Shown here: one piece after another, positions 17,773 to 26,078 of the stretch
Position numbering within the stretch: position 1 is the stretch's first letter
Layout of the letters: each line of letters opens with the position of its first letter
Source of the DNA: Gemmatimonadota bacterium
Lineage (GTDB): Bacteria > Gemmatimonadota > Gemmatimonadetes > Gemmatimonadales > Gemmatimonadaceae
DNA length: 64,000 nt
Assembly (NCBI GenBank): GCA_021298395.1
Contig: JAJTFH010000007.1
Coordinates: 31,980 to 95,979 of the forward strand
Reading direction: 5' to 3'
Notes under the pieces: model-generated
Told to the model about the DNA's origin: nothing
What the model saw: only the letters and a program-made list of their open reading frames with translations
Database searches by the model: none
Program-made: the position numbers and the translations under genes

Positions 17773-18515
17773 GTGAGGATCCGCGGCCCCTCGGCCGTGA
17801 TGGCGATCGTATGCTCGAAGTGCGCGCTCAGCGACCCATCGAGCGTGACGATGGTCCACTTGTCGGCGAGGGTCCGCGTCGCGGCGCCCCCCGCATTCAC
17901 CATCGGTTCGATCGCGATCGTCATCCCCGCCTGGAGCTTGGCGCCACGCTTCGGCTTGCCATGGTTGGGGACCTGCGGGTCCTCGTGCATGCTCGTCCCC
18001 ACACCGTGACCGACGAGGTCGCGCACCACGGTGTACCGCGCGCGCGTCACGACCTCCTCCACCGCGTGCCCGATGTCGCCGATGTGGTTCCCGACGCGGG
18101 CCGCCTGGATGCCGGCGTAGAGGGAGCGCTCCGTCACGTCGAGGAGGCGCTGCGTCTCGGGGCGGATCTCCCCCACGGGGTAGGTCCACGCCGAATCCGT
18201 GTGGAGGCCACCGTAGTGCACGCCGATGTCGACGGTGACGATGTCGCCGGCGGCGAGGATGCGGCGCGGCGAGGGGATCCCATGGACGATCTCGTCATTG
18301 ATCGAGATGCACGCGGACGCCGGGAAGCCGTAGAGCCCCTTGAAGGAGGGGGTCGCGCCGGCGTGGGAGCGGATGAACCCCTCCACCAGGGCATCGATCT
18401 CTAGGGTCGTGATCCCGGGCGCGATGGCGCTCCGGATGTGGCGGTGCGTGGCGGCGAGGATCCGCCCGCCCGCCGCCATCGTCTCGATCTCGCGCGGACT
18501 CTTGAGGTGGATCAC
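17760..18515 (-). CDS. map: Methionine aminopeptidase, type I
   Basis: A 251-residue enzyme that removes the initiator Met from nascent proteins at the ribosome. The N-terminus (MIHLKSPREIETMAAGGRILA) and metal-site regions are typical of type Ia: ISINDEIVHGIPSPRRILAAGDIVTVDIGVHYGG (the two Asp ligands lie further on), VGHGVGTSMHEDPQVPNHG, MTIAIEPMVNAGG, and WTIVTLDGSLSAHFEHTIAIT. There is no N-terminal zinc-finger extension. The start overlaps the adk stop by 4 bp (ATGA), continuing the secY-adk-map order common in spc operons. The usual next genes (infA, rpmJ, rpsM, rpsK, rpsD, rpoA, rplQ) are not in this window. Confidence 0.96.
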   Translation of the reverse strand: MIHLKSPREIETMAAGGRILAATHRHIRSAIAPGITTLEIDALVEGFIRSHAGATPSFKGLYGFPASACISINDEIVHGIPSPRRILAAGDIVTVDIGVHYGGLHTDSAWTYPVGEIRPETQRLLDVTERSLYAGIQAARVGNHIGDIGHAVEEVVTRARYTVVRDLVGHGVGTSMHEDPQVPNHGKPKRGAKLQAGMTIAIEPMVNAGGAATRTLADKWTIVTLDGSLSAHFEHTIAITAEGPRILTTLD

Positions 18516-19150
18516 CGACCGACGGCGGCGAGCGCCCGCGCCGTGACGGCGTCGAAGGCACCGACGGCGTCGATATGCTGCACATTCGCCCCGCGGGCGA
18601 CGTACCAGTCGAGCACCGGGGCGGTCTGCGCCTGATAGACGCGGAGGCGATTGCGGATCGCCTCCGGCTCGTCGTCGGCCCGACGCATCAGAGTGCCCCC
18701 ACAGCCATCAGGACACGGGGTCCCCGGCTGCAGCCCGGTGAAGGGCTTCTGGGTCTGATCGCAGGTGGTGCGGCCCGAGAGACGCGCCACGAGCACCTCG
18801 TCCGCGATGTCGAAGGTCAGCACCACATCGACCTGCGTGCCGAGCTCCGTGGTGGCCGCGGCCAGCCCCTCCGCCTGCGGCACCGTGCGCACCACGCCGT
18901 CGAGGATCGCCCCCTTGGCGTACGTCGGCTGCGCGAGCGCTTCCTTGATGATCCCGAGGATCACGGCGTCCGGGACCAGGTCCCCGCGGTCCATGAATCC
19001 CTTGGCCTCGAGGCCGAGGCGCGTCCCCGCCTTCACCGCCGCCCGAAGCACATCGCCGGTCGCCAGCTTGGGGACATCCAGGGCGGCGGCGATCCGCTCC
19101 CCTTGGGTTCCCTTGCCAGCGCCCGGCGGGCCGAGCAAGACGACGAGCAT
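18512..19150 (-). CDS. adk: Adenylate kinase
   Basis: A 212-residue nucleoside monophosphate kinase that interconverts ATP + AMP and 2 ADP. The P-loop is GPPGAGKGTQ, the AMP-site stretch is LATGDVLRAAVKAGT, and DGVVRTVPQAEGL stands where DGFPRTxxQA is usual. The long-form LID contains Cys residues (TTCDQTQKPF ... GTPCPDGCGGTLMRRADD) but not the usual C-x2-C...C-x2-C zinc quartet: only three Cys are seen with different spacing, so zinc binding is doubtful. DGVVRT in place of DGFPRT is also a departure. It lies 17 bp after secY and overlaps map by 4 bp, the usual spc-operon position. Confidence 0.94.
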   Translation of the reverse strand: MLVVLLGPPGAGKGTQGERIAAALDVPKLATGDVLRAAVKAGTRLGLEAKGFMDRGDLVPDAVILGIIKEALAQPTYAKGAILDGVVRTVPQAEGLAAATTELGTQVDVVLTFDIADEVLVARLSGRTTCDQTQKPFTGLQPGTPCPDGCGGTLMRRADDEPEAIRNRLRVYQAQTAPVLDWYVARGANVQHIDAVGAFDAVTARALAAVGR

Positions 19151-19167
19151 CTCAGCCGCTCAGTGGC

Positions 19168-20502
19168 TCAGAAGCCGCCGACGCCCGCGTTCCGACCACG
19201 GAAGCGCACGCGGCCCTTCTTCATGAACCCATCGTACTTGCGGAGCAGGAGGTGCTGCTGCACCTGCGCCATCGTGTCGAGCGCGACGCCCACGACGATG
19301 AGGAGCGAGGTCCCACCGAACTGAAACGGCACCGCGAAGAGATCCGCGAGCCAGATCGGGAGGAGGGCGATGAAGGTCAGGAAGATCGCCCCGGGGAGGG
19401 TGATCCGGGTGACGATGTCTTGGATGTGGTCGGCGGTCTTCGCGCCCGGCTTGATCCCGGGGATGAAGCCCCCCTGCTTCTTCAGGTTCTCCGCCACGTC
19501 CGCCGGATTGAAGATGATGGCGGTGTAGAAGTAGGTGAAGAAGACGATCAGGACGGCCGAGAGGACGAAGTAGAGCCAGGTCCCCGGCGCGAGGTAGTCA
19601 GCGACGTTCGCCAGCGCCTGGTTCCCGGAGAACTGCGCGATGGCGCCCGGGACGACGATGAGCGACTGCGCGAAGATGATCGGCATCACGCCCGCCGAGT
19701 TGAGCCGGAGCGGGATGAAGTTCTTCGCCGCCTCGCGCTGTCGGCCCTTGGCCATCGTGCGCTGCGGGATCTGGATCGCGATGCGGCGCGCCGCGAGGGT
19801 GATCCCGACGACCCCCGCCACCACGCCGATCATCACCGCCGTCATGGCGAGGAGCGAGAGGAGGGAGACCGCCCCCGTGCTCACGAAGCCGAAGGCGCTC
19901 CCGATCGAGGGGATGAACCGCTCGACGATCGAGAAGAAGATCAGCAGCGAGGCGCCGTTGCCGAGGCCGCGCTCCGTGATCTGCTCCCCCAGCCACATGA
20001 CGAAGAGCGCGCCGGTGGTGAGGAAGAGCACCATCTGCAGGGTGAAGCTCGTCCCGGGAGTCACCACCGCCCCGGTGACGCCCGCGGTGAAGAGCGCGTA
20101 GCCGTACGCCTGCACCGCCGCCAAGGCGACGGTGAAGTAGCGCGTCCACTGCGTGATCTTCTTCCGACCCTCCTCGTCCTTCTGCATCTTGTCGAGCGTC
20201 GGGATCACCGCCGCCCCGATCTGCATGAAGATGCTGGCCGAGATGTAGGGCATGATGCCCAGGGCGAAGATCGTCGAGCGCGAGAGGTTCCCGCCGACGA
20301 AGAGGTCGTAGAGCCCGAGGAGCCCGCCGCCCTGGTTCTGCTGGAAGAACGCGATCATCGCGTTCACGTCCACGCCCGGCGCCGTCACATGCGACCCGAC
20401 CCGGTAGACCAGCAGGATCAGGAAGGTGAAGGTGATCTTCTGCCAGAGCTCCGGCGTGCTACGGATGTTGCCCAGCGCGCCGAGCGCGTTCCCCTGTGCC
20501 AT
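19168..20502 (-). CDS. secY: Preprotein translocase subunit SecY
   Basis: A 444-residue polytopic membrane protein with about ten hydrophobic segments, forming the protein-conducting channel of the Sec translocon. Family signatures include PGVDVNAMIAFF, the plug-region GGNLSRSTIFALGIMPYISASIFMQ, GQQIT-like WLGEQITERGLGNGASLLIF, and the conserved cytoplasmic RRIAIQIPQR and KKQGGFIPGIKPG loops. Partner subunit SecE is at 49.5 kb; SecG is not in the window. Position between rplO and adk is canonical, with a 3-bp gap from rplO. Confidence 0.98.
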   Translation of the reverse strand: MAQGNALGALGNIRSTPELWQKITFTFLILLVYRVGSHVTAPGVDVNAMIAFFQQNQGGGLLGLYDLFVGGNLSRSTIFALGIMPYISASIFMQIGAAVIPTLDKMQKDEEGRKKITQWTRYFTVALAAVQAYGYALFTAGVTGAVVTPGTSFTLQMVLFLTTGALFVMWLGEQITERGLGNGASLLIFFSIVERFIPSIGSAFGFVSTGAVSLLSLLAMTAVMIGVVAGVVGITLAARRIAIQIPQRTMAKGRQREAAKNFIPLRLNSAGVMPIIFAQSLIVVPGAIAQFSGNQALANVADYLAPGTWLYFVLSAVLIVFFTYFYTAIIFNPADVAENLKKQGGFIPGIKPGAKTADHIQDIVTRITLPGAIFLTFIALLPIWLADLFAVPFQFGGTSLLIVVGVALDTMAQVQQHLLLRKYDGFMKKGRVRFRGRNAGVGGF

Positions 20503-20505
20503 CGG

Positions 20506-20967
20506 TTAGGCCTCGACCGTCCCGCCGGCCGCGACGACCTTCTCGCGCGCGGTGGCGCTGACCTTGATGCCACGGACGGTGACCGCGCGAGCGATCTCGC
20601 CGTTGGCGAGGAGTTTGACCGGGCCCGCCGAAGCGCGCACCAGCCCGACCGCGGCGAGGGTCTCGACCGTCACCTCGCTGCCGGTGAGGCGCGCGAGATC
20701 GTCGAGGCCGACCACCTGGGCCGCCTCACGGAAGGGATTGGTGAAGCCACGCTTCGGGACGCGCCGCGTGAGCGGCATCTGCCCGCCCTCGAAGTGCGGC
20801 TTGTTGCCACCCGGGCCGTGATGGCCCGCGCGTGCCTTGATGCCCTTATGGCCCTTGCCCGACGTCTTGCCGGTGCCCGACCCGGGGCCACGCCCGAGGC
20901 GCTTCCGGTTCCGGTGCGACCCCGGCGTCCGCGCCAGGGTCGAGAGGGTGATCTTCTCGTCGCTCAT
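20506..20967 (-). CDS. rplO: 50S ribosomal protein L15
   Basis: A 153-residue large-subunit protein. The N-terminal part is the typical Gly/Arg-rich extension (GSHRNRKRLGRGPGSGTGKTSGKGHKG...) that threads into 23S rRNA, followed by FEGGQMPLTRRVPKRGFTNPF, the conserved L15 signature. Length is normal. It is in the expected order rpmD-rplO-secY. The stop is 3 bp before secY and the start 4 bp after rpmD, so translation is probably coupled along the operon. Confidence 0.97.
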   Translation of the reverse strand: MSDEKITLSTLARTPGSHRNRKRLGRGPGSGTGKTSGKGHKGIKARAGHHGPGGNKPHFEGGQMPLTRRVPKRGFTNPFREAAQVVGLDDLARLTGSEVTVETLAAVGLVRASAGPVKLLANGEIARAVTVRGIKVSATAREKVVAAGGTVEA

Positions 20968-20971
20968 TCGG

Positions 20972-21223
20972 TTATTCCTCCACCGGCGTGACGGACACCA
21001 GGTGCCGGACGCGCTTGATCATGCCACGGAGCGCGGGCGAATCCTGATGCACCACTGACGCCTGGTGGTGACGCAGGCCAAGGGCCCGCAGGGTGTCGTT
21101 CATCCTCTCGCTATGTCCGATCCCGGACCGGACCTGCGTGATCCGGACCTTCCCGGAGGTCAGCGTGTTCGGCTCGGTGTGCTTCGGCCCGCGCGTGCGG
21201 TGCCAGACGAAGGTGCGCGCCAT
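20972..21223 (-). CDS. rpmD: 50S ribosomal protein L30 with N-terminal extension
   Basis: 83 residues. The core L30 fold spans about residues 25-83 (VRITQVRSGIGHSERMNDTLRALGLR...), whereas bacterial L30 is usually about 60 residues. The ~24-residue basic extension (MARTFVWHRTRGPKHTEPNT) appears real: the ATG at 21223 is preceded by AAGGAGG at good spacing, lying in the 3' end of rpsE, and the stop of rpsE is 1 bp upstream. It sits between rpsE and rplO as in other spc operons. Confidence 0.93.
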   Translation of the reverse strand: MARTFVWHRTRGPKHTEPNTLTSGKVRITQVRSGIGHSERMNDTLRALGLRHHQASVVHQDSPALRGMIKRVRHLVSVTPVEE

Positions 21224-21224
21224 G

Positions 21225-21956
21225 TTACACGGCCTCCTTCGACTTGGCGCGCGACTTGTACGGGAGCGAGCTCACCTCGACCCCGCGCTCGCGCGCGATC
21301 TGCTCCACCGTCGTCAGGTGCTGCAACCCGTCGAGCGCGGCGAGCACCATGTTGTGCGGATTGGTCGAGCCCAACGACTTCGTGAGGATGTCGTGGATCC
21401 CGGCGCACTCGAGGATCGCGCGCACCGCGCCACCAGCGATCACGCCGGCACCGGGCGCCGCGGGCTTCATCAGGACCTCACCGGCCCCATGCTTGCCCAC
21501 GATCTCGTGGGGGATGGTCGCCCCCGTCATCGGGATGGTCACCATGCGGCGACGGGCCCCGTCGACGGCCTTGCGGACCGCCTCCGACACCTCGTTCGCC
21601 TTCCCCGTCGCCACGCCCACCTTCCCCTGCCCGTCGCCGACGGCCACGAGCGCGTTGAAGGAGAAGCGACGGCCGCCCTTCACGACCTTCGCGACGCGAT
21701 TGATCGCGATCACGTTCTCGAGGAGATCCGACCCCTCGCGCTCCTGGCCCGGCGCGCCACCGCGGCCGCCATCGCGGCCGCCACGCCCGCCGTCACGGCC
21801 ACCGGGCCCACGCCCGCCGCCCGGACCGCCACGGCCACCGCCCGGTCCACCACGGCCGCCACCCGGGCCGCCGCGTCCGCGACCGCCACCAGGTCCACCA
21901 CCGGGACCACCACGGCGCCCACCCGGCGCCCCCATCCCACCTGTCGTCTCAGCCAT
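21225..21956 (-). CDS. rpsE: 30S ribosomal protein S5 with Arg-Gly-rich N-terminal extension
   Basis: 243 residues. The S5 core starts near residue 75 ([43 protein letters not shown]) and keeps the double-stranded-RNA-binding and C-terminal domains. S5 lies at the mRNA entry channel and affects decoding accuracy. The first ~72 residues are a low-complexity tract of repeated [16 protein letters not shown] units, RGG-like, which most S5 proteins lack. The start is supported by GGAG 6 nt before the ATG at 21956, and the reading frame runs directly into the S5 core. The tract is probably disordered and RNA-binding (inference). Confidence 0.95.
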   Translation of the reverse strand: MAETTGGMGAPGGRRGGPGGGPGGGRGRGGPGGGRGGPGGGRGGPGGGRGPGGRDGGRGGRDGGRGGAPGQEREGSDLLENVIAINRVAKVVKGGRRFSFNALVAVGDGQGKVGVATGKANEVSEAVRKAVDGARRRMVTIPMTGATIPHEIVGKHGAGEVLMKPAAPGAGVIAGGAVRAILECAGIHDILTKSLGSTNPHNMVLAALDGLQHLTTVEQIARERGVEVSSLPYKSRAKSKEAV

Positions 21957-22313
21957 TTAGAACTCCAGCCCGCCTTCGCGGGCTCCGTCGGCCACCGCCT
22001 TCACGCGGCCGTGATACTGGTATCCCCCGCGGTCGAACACGACCTTCGTGATCCCCGCCTGCTTCGCCCGCTCGGCGATGCGCTTCCCCACCTCAGTCGA
22101 CTTCTCCGTCTTCTTCCCGGTGAGCCCCGCATCGGTCACCGTCACCAAGGTGTGCTGACGCACATCGTCCACCAACTGCGCCGACATGTGCTTGAGCGAA
22201 CGGAAGATCACCAGACGCGGCCGCTCGGCCGTGCCCGACACCTTCGCCCGCACGCGGATGTGACGACGGGCACGCAGTCCGGCCCGCGTCTTCGGTACTC
22301 GCTTCCCAGGCAT
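21957..22313 (-). CDS. rplR: 50S ribosomal protein L18
   Basis: A 118-residue 5S rRNA-binding protein of the central protuberance. The conserved basic N-terminus ([26 protein letters not shown]), [10 protein letters not shown] and the C-terminal [26 protein letters not shown] are typical. The length is normal. The TAA stop touches the rpsE ATG, and the start overlaps the rplF stop by one base (TAATG), showing tight coupling in the spc operon. Confidence 0.97.
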   Translation of the reverse strand: MPGKRVPKTRAGLRARRHIRVRAKVSGTAERPRLVIFRSLKHMSAQLVDDVRQHTLVTVTDAGLTGKKTEKSTEVGKRIAERAKQAGITKVVFDRGGYQYHGRVKAVADGAREGGLEF

Positions 22314-22852
22314 TACTTACCTCCCGCCTTACCGGCCTTCCGCCGGATGATCTCGCCCGCATACTTGATCCCCTTGCCCTTGTACGGCTCGGGGGGACGC
22401 AGCAGCCGGATCTCCGCTGCGACCTGGCCCACCTTCTCCTTGTCCACGCCCTCGATCACGACCTGCGTCGGCTGCGGCGCGGAGAGCTTGATCCCCGCGG
22501 GGGCCTTGTACTGGATCTGGTGCGAGAAGCCCAACGCGAGCTGCAGCCCGAACGGCTTCACCTCCGCCTTGAACCCGACGCCAGTGATCTCCAGCTGCTT
22601 CGAATAGCCCTTGGAGACCCCTTCCACCATGTTGGCGATCAGGGTGCGCGAGAGCCCGTGCAGCGCCTTGTGCCGCGTCTCGTCCGACGGGCGCGCCACC
22701 GTGAGGGTGCTCCCATCGATCGTGACCGTGAGGTCGGGGTTGATCGCACGCGAGAGCTCCCCCTTGGGGCCCTTCACCTGGACCGTGTTCCCCTGCAGCG
22801 TGACCGTGACACCGGCCGGGATCGTCACCGGCAACTTTCCGATACGTGACAT
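22313..22852 (-). CDS. rplF: 50S ribosomal protein L6
   Basis: A 179-residue protein with two L6 repeats that binds near the sarcin-ricin loop and the factor-binding site. Signatures: [17 protein letters not shown] at the start, [18 protein letters not shown], and the C-terminal [28 protein letters not shown]. Length is normal. It lies 12 bp after rpsH and overlaps rplR by one base. Confidence 0.98.
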   Translation of the reverse strand: MSRIGKLPVTIPAGVTVTLQGNTVQVKGPKGELSRAINPDLTVTIDGSTLTVARPSDETRHKALHGLSRTLIANMVEGVSKGYSKQLEITGVGFKAEVKPFGLQLALGFSHQIQYKAPAGIKLSAPQPTQVVIEGVDKEKVGQVAAEIRLLRPPEPYKGKGIKYAGEIIRRKAGKAGGK

Positions 22853-22864
22853 GTCGGCGGCCCC

Positions 22865-23263
22865 TTACCAGACGTAGGCGAGGAGTTCACCGCCGGTCCG
22901 CGCGGAACGCGCCTGCCGGTCGGTCATGAGCCCCTGGGAGGTGCTCAGGATCGCCACGCCCAGCCCGTTGCGCACCCGCGGGATCTCCCCCGCCCCGACG
23001 TAGCGCCGGAGGCCAGGCGAGGAGACGCGCTGCAGCTCCCGGATCACCGGCGTGCCGCCGGCGTACTTGAGGGCGACGCGGAGGACCTTCTTGCCCTCCT
23101 CGGTCTCGACGGTCTTGTAGTCCGTGATGAAGTTCGACTCCTTGAGGAGTCGCGCGATCTCGGTCTTCAACTTGGACGCCGGGATGTCCACGCGGCGATG
23201 CTTCGAACCGACAGCATTGCGGATCCGCGTGAGCATATCGGCGATCGGGTCAGTCATGCTCAT
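22865..23263 (-). CDS. rpsH: 30S ribosomal protein S8
   Basis: A 132-residue primary 16S rRNA-binding protein, and in E. coli the repressor of the spc operon. Signatures: MTDPIADMLTRIRNAV, PASKLKTEIARLLKESNFI, and the C-terminal rRNA-binding signature STSQGLMTDRQARSARTGGELLAYVW. The start could be at MSM or at the second Met. About 100 bp separate it from rpsN, the longest gap in this cluster, and that gap holds two tandem hairpins (23289-23321). Confidence 0.97.
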   Translation of the reverse strand: MSMTDPIADMLTRIRNAVGSKHRRVDIPASKLKTEIARLLKESNFITDYKTVETEEGKKVLRVALKYAGGTPVIRELQRVSSPGLRRYVGAGEIPRVRNGLGVAILSTSQGLMTDRQARSARTGGELLAYVW

Positions 23264-23288
23264 GGTACGTCTCGTGCTCCTCTGGTTT

Positions 23289-23321
23289 CCGGCAGCCGCC
23301 GGACCTGGAAGGAAGTCCAGG
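23289..23321 (-). promoter_or_regulatory. Two tandem hairpins in the rpsN-rpsH gap
   Basis: On the minus strand, in order: CCTGGA-cttcct-TCCAGG, then CCGGC-ggct-GCCGG. They sit between rpsN and rpsH, where the only long gap of the spc cluster lies. They could bind S8 or act as a processing site. This is inferred from position alone. Confidence 0.4.
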
Positions 23322-23366
23322 AGTGGTTCCCGTCGCAGAGGGCGACCGGGCCTGCTCCCATGGGTG

Positions 23367-23672
23367 CTACCAGCTCGCCTTGCGGACGCCCGGGATGAAC
23401 CCCTGCAGCGCCATCTCGCGGAAGGCGATACGGCTCAACCCGAAGGTTGAGATGAAGGCGCGGCTCCGGCCGGTCATCTGGCAGCGGTTCCGCACACGGG
23501 CCTTCGCCGAGTTGCGCGGCAGCTTCTGCAACGCGACCTGGGCGGCCCGCTTCTCCTCATCCGACGCCTTCGTGCTACGCACGGTGTCAGCGAGCGCCTG
23601 CCGCTTGGCGGCATGCTTCGCCGCCAGCTGCTTGCGCCGCTCGTTCTTCTCGATGGTGCTCTTCTTGGCCAT
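23367..23672 (-). CDS. rpsN: 30S ribosomal protein S14, zinc-independent type
   Basis: 101 residues from the ATG at 23672 ([20 protein letters not shown]). The track's 14 extra residues overlap rplE and are rejected. The C-terminal signature [39 protein letters not shown] is clear. The C-x2-C...C-x2-C zinc motif of the short S14 form is absent, so this is the long zinc-free type, whereas L33 in this window is the zinc type. It helps assemble the 30S head. Confidence 0.97.
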   Translation of the reverse strand: MAKKSTIEKNERRKQLAAKHAAKRQALADTVRSTKASDEEKRAAQVALQKLPRNSAKARVRNRCQMTGRSRAFISTFGLSRIAFREMALQGFIPGVRKASW

Positions 23673-23679
23673 GGTCTCC

Positions 23680-24354
23680 TCAGCCTTGGACGACGATCGG
23701 CTTGTCATCACCACGGAACGGCATCCCGAGTTCGCGCAGGAGCGCGAAGGCGATGTCGTCCCGGTCGGTCGTGGTGACGAAGGTGATGTCCATCCCGTGG
23801 ATCTGCTCCACGAGATCGTAGTTGATCTCCGGGAAGATCATCTGCTCCTTGATCCCGAGGCTGTAGTTGCCCCGGCCATCGAAGGAGCGGGTGTTCAACC
23901 CGCGGAAGTCGCGGACGCGCGGGATCGCCGTCGAGATGAAGCGATCGAGGAACTCCCACATGCGCGCCCCGCGCAGCGTCACCGCCACGCCGATCTCCTG
24001 CCCCTCACGCTGCCCGTAGTTCGCGATCGACTTCTTCGCCTTCGTGCGCATCGGCTTCTGCCCGGTGATCGTCGCCACCTCGTCGACGATCGCATCGAGC
24101 ACCTTGGGCTGCTTGATCGCCTCACCCATGCCGACGTTCAGCGTGATCTTCTCGAGCGTGGGGACCTGGTGCGGGTTGGTGAGGCCGAACTGCTGCATCA
24201 GCCGCGCACGCACGGTCTGCACGTAGTAGGTGCGGAGGCGCGGCGTCGGGACCGGCTGCCCCGCCCCCGCGTGCTCCTTCGGGAGCATCGAGGCGCGCTT
24301 CTCGCCCGCTCCGGCTCCACCCTTCTTCTGGCCCTGCGTCTTCGTCGTTGCCAT
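23680..24354 (-). CDS. rplE: 50S ribosomal protein L5 with N-terminal extension
   Basis: 224 residues; the usual length is about 180. The L5 core begins near residue 40 ([41 protein letters not shown]) and is complete, ending in [25 protein letters not shown]5 binds 5S rRNA and forms a bridge to the 30S head and the P-site tRNA. The first ~38 residues ([20 protein letters not shown]...) are basic and low-complexity. A shorter start at [10 protein letters not shown] or an internal codon is possible but no better ribosome site is seen. Gap to rpsN is 7 bp. Confidence 0.95.
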   Translation of the reverse strand: MATTKTQGQKKGGAGAGEKRASMLPKEHAGAGQPVPTPRLRTYYVQTVRARLMQQFGLTNPHQVPTLEKITLNVGMGEAIKQPKVLDAIVDEVATITGQKPMRTKAKKSIANYGQREGQEIGVAVTLRGARMWEFLDRFISTAIPRVRDFRGLNTRSFDGRGNYSLGIKEQMIFPEINYDLVEQIHGMDITFVTTTDRDDIAFALLRELGMPFRGDDKPIVVQG

Positions 24355-24368
24355 GTCTCAGTCCTCGG

Positions 24369-24767
24369 TCAGCGGCGGGCGGGGATCGCTTCCCCGCTCG
24401 TGGCGCTGACGCGCTCCTTCGTGCCGTCGGCATCGATCCGGGCGCGGACGCGCACCGGCTTCCCCGACTTCGGGTCGAGCAGCATCACGTTCGACACCGC
24501 GACCGGGGCCGGCATCTCGATGATGCCCGACTGCTCCTCGGCCGTGCGCGCCCGACGATGCTTCTTCACGATGTTGATCCCCTCGATCGTCACGCGCCCC
24601 GTCTTCAGATGGACGCGGATGACCTTCCCTTCCTTCCCCTTGTCGTCGCCGCGCATCACGCGCACGGTGTCGCCGCGGGTGATGTGCATCGCGGTGCGCT
24701 CGGCGTTCCGGGCGTGCCGCGTGACGTTCTTCTGGCCGCGCGTCTTGCGATAGGTGAGGATGCGCAT
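24369..24767 (-). CDS. rplX: 50S ribosomal protein L24
   Basis: 132 residues, slightly long for L24 (about 105). The KOW core is [43 protein letters not shown]. The first 26 residues ([20 protein letters not shown]...) are a basic extension; GAGGTG 7 nt before the ATG at 24767 favours this start over the internal Met at residue 27. L24 starts 50S assembly and lies near the exit tunnel. It follows rplN by 1 bp. Confidence 0.95.
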   Translation of the reverse strand: MRILTYRKTRGQKNVTRHARNAERTAMHITRGDTVRVMRGDDKGKEGKVIRVHLKTGRVTIEGINIVKKHRRARTAEEQSGIIEMPAPVAVSNVMLLDPKSGKPVRVRARIDADGTKERVSATSGEAIPARR

Positions 24768-24768
24768 G

Positions 24769-25137
24769 TCAGAGCACCTCAGGGGCGAGGGAGACGATCT
24801 TCATGTACCGCTTCTCGCGCAGCTCGCGCGCCACGGGGCCGAAGATACGGGTCGCCCGCGGCTCGCCCTTGTCATCGATGATGACGACGGCGTTCTCGTC
24901 GAAGCGGATATAGGTCCCGTCCTTCCGGCGCGTCTCCTTGACGGTCCGGACGACGACGGCCTTGGCCACGTCGGACTTCTTGACGGTGCCGTTCGGCAGC
25001 GCGTCCTTCACCGCCACGACGACCTTGTCGCCGAGGCCGGCATAGCGGCGGCGCGTGCCGCCGAGGACGCGGATCACGAGGGCCTTCTTGGCCCCCGAGT
25101 TGTCCGCGACCTTCACTACGGATTCCTGTTGGATCAT
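24769..25137 (-). CDS. rplN: 50S ribosomal protein L14
   Basis: A 122-residue, highly conserved protein beginning [27 protein letters not shown], the classical L14 start. It binds 23S rRNA at the subunit interface and contacts 16S rRNA helix 14. The C-terminus ([25 protein letters not shown]) is normal. The order rpsQ-rplN-rplX is canonical. Confidence 0.98.
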   Translation of the reverse strand: MIQQESVVKVADNSGAKKALVIRVLGGTRRRYAGLGDKVVVAVKDALPNGTVKKSDVAKAVVVRTVKETRRKDGTYIRFDENAVVIIDDKGEPRATRIFGPVARELREKRYMKIVSLAPEVL

Positions 25138-25148
25138 CGGTCAGTTCC

Positions 25149-25430
25149 TCAGCGCGCGCGTTCGACGATCTCGAGCAACCGCCACCGCTTGTCCTTCGAC
25201 AGCGGGCGGGTCTCGACGATCCGGACGGTGTCGCCGACCTTCGCCGAGTTCTGCTCGTCGTGCGCCTTCAGGCGCTTGGTCCGCGTCACCATCTTCCCGT
25301 ACACCGGGTGCGGCACGCGACGCTCGATCGCGACCACGACGGTCTTGTCCATCTTGTCGCTCACCACGAGCCCCTGGCGCGTCTTGCGTGCCGGGCGGGC
25401 GGATGCGGCGGTCTTCACGGTCTCTGCCAT
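25149..25430 (-). CDS. rpsQ: 30S ribosomal protein S17
   Basis: A 93-residue primary 16S rRNA-binding protein of the 30S body. The OB-fold core reads [42 protein letters not shown], with [27 protein letters not shown] following. A short Ala/Lys-rich N-terminal extension ([17 protein letters not shown]) is present. It lies 11 bp before rplN. Confidence 0.97.
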   Translation of the reverse strand: MAETVKTAASARPARKTRQGLVVSDKMDKTVVVAIERRVPHPVYGKMVTRTKRLKAHDEQNSAKVGDTVRIVETRPLSKDKRWRLLEIVERAR

Positions 25431-25449
25431 CAGGTCTCCTCGCGCGCGG

Positions 25450-25647
25450 TCAGCGCGCGGCCTCCGTCAACTGCCGGAGTACGGTCTGCAGCCGGGCGAT
25501 GTCGCGCCGGATGGTGCGCAGCCGGAGCGGATTGCTCAGCGGCTCGGTCGCGCTGCGGAAGCGCAGATTGAAACGCTCCCGCTCCAGCTCCGCCACGCGC
25601 GCTTCGATCTCGCTGGCGGTCAGCTTGCGGATCTCCTCAGCCTTCAT
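25450..25647 (-). CDS. rpmC: 50S ribosomal protein L29
   Basis: 65 residues from the ATG at 25647 ([24 protein letters not shown]). This start, not the track's 25665, is chosen because AGGAGG lies 9 nt upstream, within the end of rplP, and because L29 proteins start at this point. The two-helix protein lies at the polypeptide exit tunnel and helps dock SRP and trigger factor. It overlaps rplP by 11 bp. Confidence 0.96.
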   Translation of the reverse strand: MKAEEIRKLTASEIEARVAELERERFNLRFRSATEPLSNPLRLRTIRRDIARLQTVLRQLTEAAR

Positions 25648-26065
25648 CGCTCGACGCCTCCTCACGGGCCACGAACTTCGTCTTGACGCCCAGCTTCGCC
25701 GAGGCGAGCGCCAGCGCCTTCTGAGCGATCTCCTTGGAGACGCCCTCGATCTCGAACAACACCCGGCCCGGCTTCACCACCGCGACCCAGAGCTCCGGCG
25801 ATCCCTTGCCCTTGCCCATGCGGGTCTCGGCCGGCTTCTTCGTGACCGGCTTGTCGGGGAAGATCCGGATCCAGACCTTGCCACCGCGCTTGATGTGACG
25901 CGTCAGCGCCACGCGGCTGGCCTCGATCTGGCGGGCCGTCACCCACCCCGGCTCCAACGCCTGGAGCCCGAAGGTCCCGAACGCCACGGTCGCGCCACGT
26001 GTGGCCAATCCGGTCGTCCGACCCTTGAACATCTTGCGGAACTTGACGCGCTTCGGTGCGAGCAT
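25637..26065 (-). CDS. rplP: 50S ribosomal protein L16
   Basis: A 142-residue protein near the A-site tRNA elbow. Signatures: [17 protein letters not shown] at the start, [71 protein letters not shown]. Length is normal, with a short acidic C-terminal end (EEASSDEG) that overlaps the start of rpmC. Confidence 0.98.
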   Translation of the reverse strand: MLAPKRVKFRKMFKGRTTGLATRGATVAFGTFGLQALEPGWVTARQIEASRVALTRHIKRGGKVWIRIFPDKPVTKKPAETRMGKGKGSPELWVAVVKPGRVLFEIEGVSKEIAQKALALASAKLGVKTKFVAREEASSDEG

Positions 26066-26078
26066 CGGTCAGGTCTCC

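Noticed and set aside
17760-18515. Continuation of the spc/alpha operon past map
   Set aside because: I looked for infA, rpmJ, rpsM, rpsK, rpsD, rpoA and rplQ after map. The next gene is convergent ftcD, so the alpha cluster is elsewhere.
21740-21956. Frameshift or assembly error at the start of rpsE
   Set aside because: The Gly/Arg tract is in frame with S5, has a proper ribosome-binding site, and its ends fit rplR and the S5 core.
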